DNA of 45,396 bases, from positions 1 to 45,396 of the forward strand of contig NZ_SSDF01000032.1 in NCBI RefSeq assembly GCF_004794515.1. The letters run 5' to 3'. A model generated the notes under the pieces. That model was given only the letters and a program-made list of their open reading frames with translations, ran no database searches and had not been told where the DNA came from. Of this stretch, positions 32,797 through 40,902 are shown one piece after another; within the stretch, counting starts at the first letter, position 1, and each line of letters opens with the position of its first letter. This DNA comes from Microbacterium sp. A20. Its GTDB lineage: Bacteria > Actinomycetota > Actinomycetes > Actinomycetales > Microbacteriaceae. A program made the translations under genes and the position numbers.

Positions 32797-33441
32797 TCAG
32801 CCGTCGTCATGGATCCGCGAGAGCTCGAAGACCGCCGCCTGGGTCCGGTGGGTGAATCCGAGCTTCCCGAGCATCGACGTGACGTAGTTCTTGATCGTCT
32901 TCTCGGCGAGACCCAGACGGTCCGCGATCTGTCGGTTCGTCAGCGCATCGGCGATGAGCGCGAGGATCTGCCGTTCGCGCAGGCTCAGGGACGCGAATCG
33001 CGGATCGGCCGAATCAGTCGATCCGGGAGTGACCTGCCCGGTCGCTCGACGCACCGCCGCCGGGTCGAGCAACCGGCGGCCCGCAGCGACAGCGCGCACC
33101 GCATCCGGCAAGTCCGCCGCACGGACGGTCTTGAGGAGATGACCGTCGGCGCCGGCCATAACGGCCGCGATCACCGCGTCATCGTCGTCATAGGCCGTGA
33201 GGATCAGGCACCGCATCGCAGGGTGCCTCTGTCGGATCGCTCGGCACAGGTCGATCCCACTGCCGTCGGGGAGGTGCACATCGAGCACCACGACGTCAGG
33301 AAGCGTGGCCGCGATCCGTCGCGTCGCCTCCCGGCAGGCTCCCGCCTCCCCGACGACCTCGAGGTCCGGGGTCGCCTGGATCACACCGGCGACGCCCCTT
33401 CGCACCATCTCATGATCATCGACAAGGAACACTGCCGTCAT
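32797..33441 (-). CDS. NarL-family response regulator, DevR/DosR-like
   Basis: 214 residues. The receiver domain has FLVDDHEMVRRGV with the acidic pair, phospho-acceptor Asp in VVLDVHLPDGSG (about residue 54), Thr in LILTAYDD and Lys in HLLKTVRAADL. The LuxR-type HTH is LSLRERQILALIADALTNRQIADRLGLAEKTIKNYVTSMLGKLGFTHRTQAAVF, nearly that of DevR. ATG 33441 is chosen as the start of the receiver; the frame is open further up but not domain-like. Divergent from a DevS-like kinase, with a GGGACC-type palindrome between. A role in hypoxia, NO or dormancy response is likely from homology. Confidence 0.9.
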   Translation of the reverse strand: MTAVFLVDDHEMVRRGVAGVIQATPDLEVVGEAGACREATRRIAATLPDVVVLDVHLPDGSGIDLCRAIRQRHPAMRCLILTAYDDDDAVIAAVMAGADGHLLKTVRAADLPDAVRAVAAGRRLLDPAAVRRATGQVTPGSTDSADPRFASLSLRERQILALIADALTNRQIADRLGLAEKTIKNYVTSMLGKLGFTHRTQAAVFELSRIHDDG

Positions 33442-33530
33442 CGCCCACTCGCTCCTGTTCCTGCCGGCCGCTCGTCCGGGGTCGCCCGTCGGCGCCCCTG
33501 GCACCCTAACGGCCCTGTCGTCGCATAAGT

Positions 33531-33546
33531 GGGGACCATGGTCCCC
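33531..33546. promoter_or_regulatory. DevR-box-like palindrome
   Basis: GGGGACCATGGTCCCC is a perfect 16-base palindrome. It matches the GGGAC-N4-GTCCC core of the mycobacterial DevR/DosR box and lies in the divergent region between the response-regulator and kinase genes, so autoregulation is expected. A second dyad GTCGCCG / CGGCGAC lies at 33564-33591. Confidence 0.75.
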
Positions 33547-33662
33547 GCCGATCGGGTACGCGGGTCGCCGGTCGCGTACGCGGTCGGCGACGCGTCTGCC
33601 ATATACCGGCTGAGCGTTGCAGACCGGTCGGTCTCCGGGGAAGGTGGAGGGATGCAGGACAG

Positions 33663-35435
33663 ATGCCGACACAAACGCATATCACGCCCCGCCATCAGCA
33701 GGACGACGGGAACGATGCTCCCGTGACACGCGCCACCCGGCTCCTCGCCACTCGCCGCCAGCTTCGCGGCCTTCACGACTCCACGCCGGATGCATCCGGC
33801 CCCGAACCCGATGCCGACAGGACTCTCAACCGGATCGTCCGCGCGGCCGCTGATCTCATCGAAGCGCGCGACGGAGCTCTCATCGTGATCGATGCGGCCG
33901 GAGCCGTCGAGCGTTTCGTCCATGTGGGCGTGGACAAGGGAAGCGCGCAGACGATCGCCGACCTGCCGGAACCGGGCAGTCTGGTCAACGCCGTGCTCGA
34001 CAGCGGCCGTACCATCCGACTGAACAAGTTGAGCGATGATCCTCGGTCCCCGGGCTTTCCCGTGCATCATCCGCCCCGGGAGGGTTTCCTCGGGGTCCCG
34101 ATCCGGTCGCAGGGCGAGGTGTGCGGCGTCCTCGTGCTGACGAACCGCCGCACAGGGGTCTTCACACTCGAGGATGAAGAGCTCATCGGATCCCTGGCGG
34201 CGACGGCCGGCCTCACGATCCGCAATGCGCGCGAGCACGAGGAAGCCCGCCGTCAACGGCGGCTGAGTCGGGCGCTGTCCGATCTCCGCGCCGCCCTGCT
34301 GACCCCGGAGCGCGAAGACATCCTGGACGTCATCGCCGAATGCGTCACCCACGTCGTGTCCTGCGACCTCGTCACGGTCGTCGTCCATGCGGACGCCGAC
34401 CACCTCCGCATCGACGCGGCTCATGGGCCGCTGTCCGCTGCCTTCGAGCACGGAGTGCTCCCTGCGGAGACGTCGATCGCCGCGAGCGCGATCGCGAGCG
34501 GGAACATGTCGAGCGGACGCCTCACCGACGAAGCCACGCACACGAACCTCGCCGGAAACCAGGATGCCGCGGGGCCGACCGTGGCCGTCCCGCTCGTCGC
34601 TGCCGGTCATGCGATCGGAGCCCTGTGCGTCACTCGTGGGGCATCGGGTGGCAGCTTCTCTCCGAGCGAGATCGATGCCATCTCCGAGTTCGTCGTCCAG
34701 GCGGGTGTGGCGACCTCGCTCGCCTGGGCCCGGGAGGATCGGCAGCAGCTCGACATCATCGAAGAGCGGAACCGCATCGCCCGCGATCTGCACGACAACG
34801 TGATCCAACGGTTGTTCGCGACGGGAATGAGCCTGCAGGCGTTCGCCGCCACCCAGCCGGGCCACGCGGAGGAGCTCGAGCAGCACGTCACAGAGATCGA
34901 CGCCGCCATCACCGACATCCGGTCGGGGATCTTCTCGCTCCGTACGCGCCACGGGAAACGCAAGGACCGCCCGGTGCGCAAGCGGGTGCTCGACGTGATC
35001 ACGGAGCTGACTCCCGCGCTGCCGTCGGCACCCACGATCACGTTCGTCGGTCCGGTCGACCCGGTCGTCACCGGGAAACTCGCCGACGACGTGATCGCCG
35101 TCGTCCGCGAAGCCCTCGCCAACGTCGCCCACCATGCGCGGGCTCGCAACAGCGCGGTCATCCTCACCGTCTCGGAGAACGAGGTGGTCGTCGCGGTGCA
35201 GGACGACGGCAAGGGGGTCGCCGCATCGCCCGGCGACCCCGGCGGCACGGAGAACCTCGCCGAGCGCGCTGCGCTGCACGGAGGCACGTTCACGCTGGAT
35301 CAGCAGACGGAGCGGGGAACCGTGGCGCGTTGGAGGGTGCCCCGCCCTCCGGCCCCCGGTGGACCGGCGAGCACGGAGGCACGTCGCCGCGAGGATCGCG
35401 CTCGGCACGATCCGCCCGGGACTGCGTCGGCATGA
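33663..35435 (+). CDS. DevS/DosT-like sensor histidine kinase
   Basis: 590 residues, soluble: two GAF domains (about 55-190 and 210-350), a HisKA_3 dimerisation region with the phospho-His in ERNRIARDLHDNVIQRLFATG (about residue 378), and a HATPase with DDVIAVVREALANVAHHARA and QDDGKG. The first GAF contains GFPVHHPPREGFLGVPI, aligning with the DosS heme pocket, but the position of the proximal heme His (DosS His149 as I remember it, P-M-H-T-F) is Glu140 here, so heme sensing of the DosS kind is doubtful. The C-terminus is Pro/Arg-rich. It pairs with the divergent DevR-like regulator. Confidence 0.88.
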   Translation: MPTQTHITPRHQQDDGNDAPVTRATRLLATRRQLRGLHDSTPDASGPEPDADRTLNRIVRAAADLIEARDGALIVIDAAGAVERFVHVGVDKGSAQTIADLPEPGSLVNAVLDSGRTIRLNKLSDDPRSPGFPVHHPPREGFLGVPIRSQGEVCGVLVLTNRRTGVFTLEDEELIGSLAATAGLTIRNAREHEEARRQRRLSRALSDLRAALLTPEREDILDVIAECVTHVVSCDLVTVVVHADADHLRIDAAHGPLSAAFEHGVLPAETSIAASAIASGNMSSGRLTDEATHTNLAGNQDAAGPTVAVPLVAAGHAIGALCVTRGASGGSFSPSEIDAISEFVVQAGVATSLAWAREDRQQLDIIEERNRIARDLHDNVIQRLFATGMSLQAFAATQPGHAEELEQHVTEIDAAITDIRSGIFSLRTRHGKRKDRPVRKRVLDVITELTPALPSAPTITFVGPVDPVVTGKLADDVIAVVREALANVAHHARARNSAVILTVSENEVVVAVQDDGKGVAASPGDPGGTENLAERAALHGGTFTLDQQTERGTVARWRVPRPPAPGGPASTEARRREDRARHDPPGTASA

Positions 35436-35460
35436 GCACGGCTGAGGCCGGATGCCCGGT

Positions 35461-35934
35461 TCAGACGGTGCACGAGGGTCGGCAGTACGACTGGACGTAG
35501 GCCAGGAAGTCGGTCATGAACCCCGATATGCCCTCGGCGACCACGGCCGGGTCGGTGCTCCTGATCGCGGGCGCCCAGTTGGCGGAGAACGCCGGCGAGA
35601 CGGCGAGGAATTGCTGGGCGACGGGTGCCATCGCGTCCGCTTCCGACTGAGCGGAGACGGTGATGCCGAGCTCGGCGATCAGCTCGGGGTACGCATCGGC
35701 CAGGGTCCCGCGCCCCGTCATGATCAGCATCAGCAGATCCAGATCGGTCGAGGAGGCGAGGCGCGGATCGAGAGTGGCACCGAGCGCCGCGGCGTGCACG
35801 CCGGAGCTCGTCGCGGCAGTGACCTCCGATGCGGCGTGACCCGTCGCAGCAGAGGCCGACGATACGCCCGTGAGCGACAGGGTGAGCGCCACGACGGCGG
35901 ATGCGAGGCAGGTGGTCTTCTGGCGAACGAGCAT
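35461..35934 (-). CDS. Secreted protein of unknown function
   Basis: 157 residues with a clear Sec signal peptide (LASAVVALTLSLTGVSSASA-ATG). The mature chain of about 125 residues is helical-looking, with LDLLMLIMTGRGTLADAYPELIAELGITV and a C-terminal GFMTDFLAYVQSYCRPSCTV whose two cysteines may form a small disulfide loop at the extreme end. I do not recognise a family. ATG 35934 follows GGAGG at eight bases. It is convergent with the DevS-like kinase and has its own promoter region. Bacteriocin-like or cell-wall roles are possible but not supported. Confidence 0.65.
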   Translation of the reverse strand: MLVRQKTTCLASAVVALTLSLTGVSSASAATGHAASEVTAATSSGVHAAALGATLDPRLASSTDLDLLMLIMTGRGTLADAYPELIAELGITVSAQSEADAMAPVAQQFLAVSPAFSANWAPAIRSTDPAVVAEGISGFMTDFLAYVQSYCRPSCTV

Positions 35935-36035
35935 GGGGATTCCTCCGGATGTGGGTGATCCGGTGAAAGTACCACAGGAGTGAAATGTAAAACAGTACTA
36001 TCCCCTGCTCCTGCCCCGTGCTCGCGGCCCTCCGC

Positions 36036-36470
36036 TCAGCGGTCGCGCGAGCGCGACGCGTCACGTACCCCCTCTCGATCGCGACCGGCCAGGAGCACAC
36101 GACACCGACTGACATCGTCCTCGCTCTGCGAGACCAGCGCCTCGATCCCCTCGAAGTGCAGCGTGGGGCGCAGATGGGCGACGAGCGTCACCGCCAGCGT
36201 CCGACCGTACAGATCGAGGTCCACATCGTGCAGGTGCACCTCGACCCGCCTCCCCCGGTCGCCCGCGAAAGTCGGATTCGTCCCGACACTGACGCTCGCC
36301 GGCCATACCTCGGGGCCATCGTCGATACGCGTCCATGCCGCGTAGATCCCATCGGCGGGCAGGTCGTCGAGGTCGATCGCCAGGTTCGCCGTCGGAAAGC
36401 CGAGCTCGCGCCCCCGACCATCGCCGGGCACGACCACGCCGACGATGGTCGTGAGCGGCGGAGCGCTCAC
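36036..36470 (-). CDS. rcaA: Stand-alone riboflavin kinase (RcaA-like)
   Basis: 144 residues corresponding only to the kinase half of bifunctional RibF: GVVVPGDGRGRELGFPTANLAI is the conserved ATP/flavin motif (G-x-GFPTAN), then GIYAAW, WPASVSVGTNPTF and VEVHLHDVDLDLYGRTLAVTLVAHLRPTLHFEGIEALVSQ. There is no FAD synthetase domain. GTG 36470 overlaps the flavin reductase stop by four bases (GTGA), so the two are coupled. A second, kinase-only enzyme next to flavin reductase, ribokinase and an LLM monooxygenase matches the riboflavin catabolic cluster of Microbacterium maritypicum, where RcaA makes FMN. Confidence 0.85.
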   Translation of the reverse strand: MSAPPLTTIVGVVVPGDGRGRELGFPTANLAIDLDDLPADGIYAAWTRIDDGPEVWPASVSVGTNPTFAGDRGRRVEVHLHDVDLDLYGRTLAVTLVAHLRPTLHFEGIEALVSQSEDDVSRCRVLLAGRDREGVRDASRSRDR

Positions 36471-36976
36471 GCGCTCTCGGATCCTGCGATGGACCGATAG
36501 CGGCTCTGGTGGAAGACGAGGGGCTCGACATCGTCGAAGAGCGTGACGTCGCCGATCTCGTACAGGGCGATCTCGTGATCCCCGCCGTCGAACATGCTGT
36601 GCAGGCGGCAGGTAAGCCAGAGCGCCGCATCCGCGATCAGCACGGCTCCCCCGTCGGTGCGCTGCCACTCATGTCCGCCGAACCGGTCACCCTCACGCGC
36701 CGAGAGCGAGCGGCTGAGCGGCTCGTGGTGCGCGGCCAGCACACTCATGCCGAGCTCGGGCACCTCACGGAGCACCGGCCAGGTCTTCGACGTCCGGGCG
36801 GCACTGATCGCGACGAGCGCGGGTTCGAGCGAGATCGAGGTGAAGGAGTTGACCGCCATTCCGACGGCGCGGTCGTCGACGTGCGCGGCGAGAGCCACGA
36901 CACCGGTCGGGTACACCGAGAAGGCCCGGCGGAGGGAGAGGTCTCGCGGCAGAGCGTCGGTCACGGCAGTCATCAT
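36467..36976 (-). CDS. rcaB: Flavin reductase (RcaB-like)
   Basis: 169 residues of the flavin reductase-like split-barrel family. LRRAFSVYPTGVVALAAHVDDRAVGMAVNSFTSISLEPALVAI is the FMN-binding N-terminus, and GDHEIALYEIGDVTLFDDVEPLVFHQSRYRSI the conserved C-terminal block. It would supply reduced flavin to the LLM monooxygenase. ATG 36976 or the following ATG starts it. A perfect TAGTCAA-N2-TTGACTA operator lies 15 bases upstream. First gene of a two-gene operon with the riboflavin kinase. In M. maritypicum RcaB was described as a riboflavin reductase. Confidence 0.87.
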   Translation of the reverse strand: MMTAVTDALPRDLSLRRAFSVYPTGVVALAAHVDDRAVGMAVNSFTSISLEPALVAISAARTSKTWPVLREVPELGMSVLAAHHEPLSRSLSAREGDRFGGHEWQRTDGGAVLIADAALWLTCRLHSMFDGGDHEIALYEIGDVTLFDDVEPLVFHQSRYRSIAGSESA

Positions 36977-36991
36977 TCTGGCTTCCTTCCA

Positions 36992-37007
36992 TAGTCAACT
37001 TTGACTA
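36992..37007. promoter_or_regulatory. PadR-regulon operator, copy 1
   Basis: TAGTCAA-CT-TTGACTA, a perfect 16-base dyad between divergent rcaB and padR. The identical half-sites recur at 42845-42860 in front of the ABC importer. Further half-site-like TAGTTTGA (37005-37012) and AAGTTTGATC follow nearby, and their complement GATCAAACTA also follows the second copy. Confidence 0.82.
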
Positions 37008-37065
37008 GTTTGAATAATAGCCAAGTTTGATCCTGCAAACAACAGGAATGCGCGAGAGCTGCCGT

Positions 37066-37071
37066 TAGCAT
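37066..37071 (+). promoter_or_regulatory. -10 element of leaderless padR
   Basis: TAGCAT ends seven bases before ATG 37079, which supports that start over the upstream ATG 37070 (the latter overlaps the -10 itself). Confidence 0.5.
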
Positions 37072-37078
37072 GAGGGAC

Positions 37079-37684
37079 ATGTCGACCACCCGCCTCGTCG
37101 TCCTCGGCGCTGTGAAGCAGTTCCAGCCCGTGCACGGATACTTTCTCCGTCGCGAGCTGATGACCTGGCACGTCGATGAATGGGCTCACATCCAGCCCGG
37201 GTCGATCTACAACGCCCTGCGCGCCCTGGAGGTCGACGGCTACATCGCCGAGAGCGGAACCGAGAGCGAGGGCAAACGCCCCGCACGCACGACCTACCGC
37301 ATCACTCCGGCGGGCGAGGTGGAGCTGCAACGGATGCTGCGCGAGAACCTCTGGAACGTCGCGGCCTTCGACACGCAGGCGATCATGACCGTGGCCTCGT
37401 TCATGTTCGTGCTGAGCCGCCAGGAGGTGATCGCCGGCCTGGAGCACCGCCTCATCAAGAGCGACGCGATCATCACGCAGAACGGCTTCGACGTGCAGGA
37501 CACCCTGCGTTCCGAGACGACCCCGAAGTACGTGCGGGAGATCTTCGACCTCTCCACCGCCCGCCTCACGGCCGAGAAGCAATGGCTGCTCGACCTGCTG
37601 GAGCGACTCCGCGCCGGCGAGTACACATTCGCGGGCGAGGCCGCCGAGGGTGCAGCACCGACCGACGCCGCGTCTTCGAAGTAG
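37079..37684 (+). CDS. PadR-family regulator of the riboflavin catabolic regulon
   Basis: 201 residues. The winged helix is LVVLGAVKQFQPVHGYFLRRELMTWHVDEWAHIQPGSIYNALRALEVDGYI, followed by the wing KRPARTTYRITPAGEVELQRML. The C-terminal helical dimer domain (residues 85-175) is of the longer, PadR-s2/Vir_act_alpha_C type. ATG 37079 is preferred to ATG 37070 because TAGCAT lies seven bases upstream. It is divergent from rcaB, and the shared TAGTCAA-N2-TTGACTA dyads beside it and before the importer operon are its likely targets. The ligand may be a flavin or lumichrome; this is inference. By position it may be the gene called rcaC. Confidence 0.87.
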   Translation: MSTTRLVVLGAVKQFQPVHGYFLRRELMTWHVDEWAHIQPGSIYNALRALEVDGYIAESGTESEGKRPARTTYRITPAGEVELQRMLRENLWNVAAFDTQAIMTVASFMFVLSRQEVIAGLEHRLIKSDAIITQNGFDVQDTLRSETTPKYVREIFDLSTARLTAEKQWLLDLLERLRAGEYTFAGEAAEGAAPTDAASSK

Positions 37685-37688
37685 CCAC

Positions 37689-38573
37689 TCAGCGCGAGGC
37701 CACGAGCGCCGCGATCGATGCGGGTGAGAGCTCCGGCGTCGTCGCGCCGCGATGCTGCGCGACGACCGCCCCGGCCGCGTTGGCGCGGACCAGGGCGGCC
37801 TCGACGGCCTCACCCTGCGCGAGGGCCGCGGCGAGCGCGCCGCAGAATGCATCACCAGCCCCCGTGGTATCCACCGGATCGATCCGGAAGGCGGCGACGT
37901 GCACGGCGCCCTGCCCTGCGCGATGCAGCGTCACTCCCCCGGCCCCCTGGGTGAGCACGACGGTCTGCGCGCCCGACGCGTGCAATCCGTCGATGCCGCC
38001 GAGCTCCGCGCATTCGGTATCGTTGACGACCAGTACGTCGACATCCGGGAGCATCTCGATGGCTGCCCGGTGCGCGGGGGCGGCATTGAGGACCGTGACC
38101 GCTCCGGCCATCCGGCCCGCCCGCAGCGCGGCAGCCACGCTGGCGACGGGCACCTCCAGTTGCGCGAGCACGACCGCCGCGTCCGTGACTCCCGCCGCGG
38201 CATCTTCGGGCGTCAGCTCCGCATTCGCGCCGGCCGCGACGATGATGCTGTTGTCCCCATCGTCGAACGCCAACACGTGGGCGACGCCGGTCGGAACAGT
38301 GGCACTGCGTCGCACGGACGCCCCCACCCCGGCATCCGTCAAGGTCTGCAGCAGCACGTCAGCGGCCTCATCGTCACCGACCACCGCGCAGAATCGGGTC
38401 GGTGCTCCGCTGCGGGCGGATGCGACGGCCTGATTCAGCCCCTTGCCTCCGGAGAAGCGGCCTCCCGCCCGACCGAGGAGCGTCTCGCCGACGCGCGGGG
38501 GGCGCGAGACCTCGACCACGAGGTCGAGGTTCGCGCTCCCCACGACGGCGACACCGATGAGGGTGTCAGACAC
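37689..38573 (-). CDS. rcaD: Ribokinase, PfkB family (RcaD-like)
   Basis: 294 residues. VVGSANLDLVVEVSRPPRVGETLLG and GGRFSGGKGLNQAVASARSGA are the ribokinase N-terminal signature. VVNDTECAELGG and the second PfkB motif DTTGAGDAFCGALAAAL (catalytic Asp in GAGD, about residue 243) follow. It phosphorylates ribose to ribose 5-phosphate. The GTG start at 38573 overlaps the end of the LLM monooxygenase gene by eight bases, so it is made with it; ribose would come from riboflavin cleavage. Tail-to-tail with padR, four bases apart. Confidence 0.9.
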   Translation of the reverse strand: MSDTLIGVAVVGSANLDLVVEVSRPPRVGETLLGRAGGRFSGGKGLNQAVASARSGAPTRFCAVVGDDEAADVLLQTLTDAGVGASVRRSATVPTGVAHVLAFDDGDNSIIVAAGANAELTPEDAAAGVTDAAVVLAQLEVPVASVAAALRAGRMAGAVTVLNAAPAHRAAIEMLPDVDVLVVNDTECAELGGIDGLHASGAQTVVLTQGAGGVTLHRAGQGAVHVAAFRIDPVDTTGAGDAFCGALAAALAQGEAVEAALVRANAAGAVVAQHRGATTPELSPASIAALVASR

Positions 38574-39945
38574 GCGACATCGTCCGCCGGTACTGCGATC
38601 CGGTGTGCGAGTCGGCGAGTGCGGGCGTCGGAGTGCCGATCAGGCGCTCACGCAGCGACTGCGGCTCGGCCGACGGCTCGACGATCGCGCCGCGCTCCTT
38701 GAGGATCGGCAGCACGTGCTCGATGAAGTCGACGGTCGATGCCGGCGGGATGACGGGGGCGAAGAGGAACCCGTCGAGGTCGGCGCCGTCGGCGAGCTCG
38801 ATCATCCGGTCCGCCACCTGCTCGGGGGTCCCGACGATCGGGCGGGCGCCGACACCGTGCGCGTGCCAGTCTCCGAGCACGTCGCCGACGGTCTTGTCGG
38901 CGAAGCGGGCGACCTGCGTCTGCGACAGCTCGGTGCTCAATTCGGACATCGGCGTGTTCGGCGCGTAGGCCGACAGGTCGAGGCCGGTGAACCAGGCGTA
39001 GGAGGCGACGGTGACGTCGGGGTTCTGCGCGTCGGCGACCTCGGCGTACTTGCGCTGCGCCTCTTCCTCTGTGCTGCCGACGATCGCGGCGAACGCCGAC
39101 ATGATCTTGACCTCGTCGGCTCCACGGCCGTTCTTCACGGCCTCCTCGCGGATCGCCGAGGAGTGCGCGCGGAGCTGCTCGACCGACCCGCTGCCCACGA
39201 AGATCGCCTCACCGTGCTTGCCGCCGAACTCGCGGCCAGCCGGCGATGCGCCGGCCTGGAACAGCACCGGGGTGCCCTGCGGCGAGCGCTGCGTGTTGCC
39301 GTAGCCGTGCGAGCGGAAGTAGGGGCCGTCGTGTGCGATCCGGTGCACCTTGGAGGGGTCGGCGAAGCGACCGGACTTGTCGCGCTCCAGCGCCCCGTCC
39401 TCCCAGGCCTGCTCCCAGAGCTTGTAGACGAGCTGCATGAAGTCGTCGGCCATCAGATAGCGCTCGTCGTGGCCGACCATCGGCACGCCGAAGCCCTGCA
39501 CCGCCGTGTCGGCGGTGCCGGTGGTGACCACGTTCCAGCCGATGCGTCCGCCGGAGAGGATGTCGAGGGTCGCCATGCGGCGCGCGAACGAGTAGGGCGG
39601 CTCGAGCAGCGTGGATCCGGTGGCGACCAGCCCCAGGCGCGTGGTCTCGGGGATGAGCGCGGCCAGGATGATCGCCGGGTCGAGACGCGGCAGATCGAGG
39701 CCCTCGACGGAGCAGATGTCCGGACGCTCGCCCGCGACGTCGGCCCAGCCCCAGGCATCCGCGAGGAACAGGAAGTCGAACCCGGCGTCCTCGACCAGGC
39801 GCGCGGTGTCGCGCCAGTACTCGAGCTTGTCGAACAGGTAGCGCCCGTTATCGGGGTGCCGCCAGGTCGCGGTGCCGGAGTCGTTCGCCTGCGCGTTCTC
39901 GAAGAGGCCGAGACGCAGCTGCTTGACGGTGTTCTGATCGGTCAT
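38566..39945 (-). CDS. rcaE: LLM flavin-dependent monooxygenase, riboflavin lyase (RcaE-like)
   Basis: 459 residues of the NtaA/SnaA/DszA group of luciferase-like monooxygenases. LRLGLFENAQANDSGTATWRHPDNGRYLFDKLEYWRDTARLVEDAGFDFLFLAD, LEPPYSFARRMATLDILSGGRIGWNVVTT and GTPVLFQAGASPAGREF are the FMNH2-binding family blocks. Family members use FMNH2 and O2 to split C-N or C-S bonds. Together with a flavin reductase, stand-alone riboflavin kinase and ribokinase it fits RcaE, which cleaves riboflavin to lumichrome and ribose. ATG 39945 follows AAGGAAGG. It lies 108 bases after the ABC permease with a strong hairpin between. Confidence 0.85.
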   Translation of the reverse strand: MTDQNTVKQLRLGLFENAQANDSGTATWRHPDNGRYLFDKLEYWRDTARLVEDAGFDFLFLADAWGWADVAGERPDICSVEGLDLPRLDPAIILAALIPETTRLGLVATGSTLLEPPYSFARRMATLDILSGGRIGWNVVTTGTADTAVQGFGVPMVGHDERYLMADDFMQLVYKLWEQAWEDGALERDKSGRFADPSKVHRIAHDGPYFRSHGYGNTQRSPQGTPVLFQAGASPAGREFGGKHGEAIFVGSGSVEQLRAHSSAIREEAVKNGRGADEVKIMSAFAAIVGSTEEEAQRKYAEVADAQNPDVTVASYAWFTGLDLSAYAPNTPMSELSTELSQTQVARFADKTVGDVLGDWHAHGVGARPIVGTPEQVADRMIELADGADLDGFLFAPVIPPASTVDFIEHVLPILKERGAIVEPSAEPQSLRERLIGTPTPALADSHTGSQYRRTMSRV

Positions 39946-40011
39946 GTGCGGGTGCCTTCCTTGGGGGTGGATCTGTTCGTTGTGGAGTGATTCCGGGCAC
40001 GCCGGAGGAAC

Positions 40012-40039
40012 CCCGGGACGGACGGGGGTCCGTCCCGGG
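40012..40039 (-). terminator. Hairpin between importer operon and rcaE
   Basis: CCCGGGACGGAC / GTCCGTCCCGGG, a perfect 12-base stem with GGGG loop, 14 bases after the ABC permease stop. A terminator or attenuator that would reduce but perhaps not stop read-through into rcaE; no separate promoter or operator copy is seen before rcaE. Confidence 0.7.
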
Positions 40040-40053
40040 ATGCGGATGCCGCG

Positions 40054-40902
40054 TCAGCCCTTCGCCGTGACCTCGCCGTCGCTCCACCAGAGCACGCGCT
40101 TGCGCACCAGGGCGAGCACGATGATCAGGAGCACGCCGAGGAGGCAGAGCAGGGCGATGCTGGCCCAGGTGACGGCCAGGTTCGCCTGCGCAGCCGATGT
40201 CGTGACGAGCGAGCCGAGTCCGGCCTGCTGTCCCGCAGCGACGAACTCGGCGACCGCGGCGCCGACGACGGCGAGAGGCAGGGCGATGCGGAGTCCCGCG
40301 AACACGTAGGGCATGCTGCCGGGGAAGCGCAGTTCGCGGAAGATCTCCCACCGCGAGGCGTGCAGCGTCTTGAAGACGTCGAGCGCTTTCTGGTCGACGT
40401 CACGGAGCCCCGCGAGCGAGTTCACGAGCATCGGGAAGAAGACCACGAGCCCCGTCACGATGAACTTCGGCACCATGCCGAAGCCGAACGCCACGACCAG
40501 CGCCGGGGCGATCGCCACGATCGGGGTCACCATCACGATGATCACGAGCGGCATCACGGCGCGCTCGATGATCTGGAACTCGGCCATGACCACGGCCAAC
40601 AGGAAGCCGGCGAGGATGCCGGCGGAAGCGCCGACCACGACTTCGAGCAGCGTGACGAGGAAGTTCGACCAGTACATGCCGGCGTCGTCGACGAGGCTCA
40701 CGCCGATCGCCTCCAGCGTCGGGAGCACGTACGGGTTGGTCCAGGCCACGACCTGCCAGAGGAGAGCGGCGATAACGAAGGTGATCAGTGTGGGTCCCCA
40801 CGATCCCCAGCGCAGCCAGGTCGGAACGCCGCGGCGGGGCTGCGCCTTCAGGCGGGCGGTCGCGAGGGTCGCGGTGGTGTCTCTCATCGTCAGCTCAGAC
40901 AT
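40054..40902 (-). CDS. ABC transporter permease, SsuC/ThiX/RibX type
   Basis: 282 residues, about six membrane helices. ATLLEVVVG-like TM2 and the EAA loop ALDVFKTLHASRWEIFRELRFPGSMPYVFAGLRIALPLAVVGAAVAEFVAAGQQAGLG match the nitrate/taurine/pyrimidine-precursor permease family. ATG 40902 overlaps the ATPase stop by eight bases; residues further upstream in the frame are not family-like. Permeases of this family paired with NMT1-like binding proteins include the riboflavin carrier RibXY, which fits the neighbouring riboflavin catabolic genes. Confidence 0.88.
   Translation of the reverse strand: MSELTMRDTTATLATARLKAQPRRGVPTWLRWGSWGPTLITFVIAALLWQVVAWTNPYVLPTLEAIGVSLVDDAGMYWSNFLVTLLEVVVGASAGILAGFLLAVVMAEFQIIERAVMPLVIIVMVTPIVAIAPALVVAFGFGMVPKFIVTGLVVFFPMLVNSLAGLRDVDQKALDVFKTLHASRWEIFRELRFPGSMPYVFAGLRIALPLAVVGAAVAEFVAAGQQAGLGSLVTTSAAQANLAVTWASIALLCLLGVLLIIVLALVRKRVLWWSDGEVTAKG

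Noticed and set aside
33438..35408. 656-codon minus-strand frame opposite the sensor kinase
   Set aside because: Shadow of the kinase frame; no motif, and it would contain the divergent promoter region.
35461..35934. SdpC-type toxin precursor
   Set aside because: No SdpA/SdpB partners, and the cysteine positions and hydrophobic pattern do not match.
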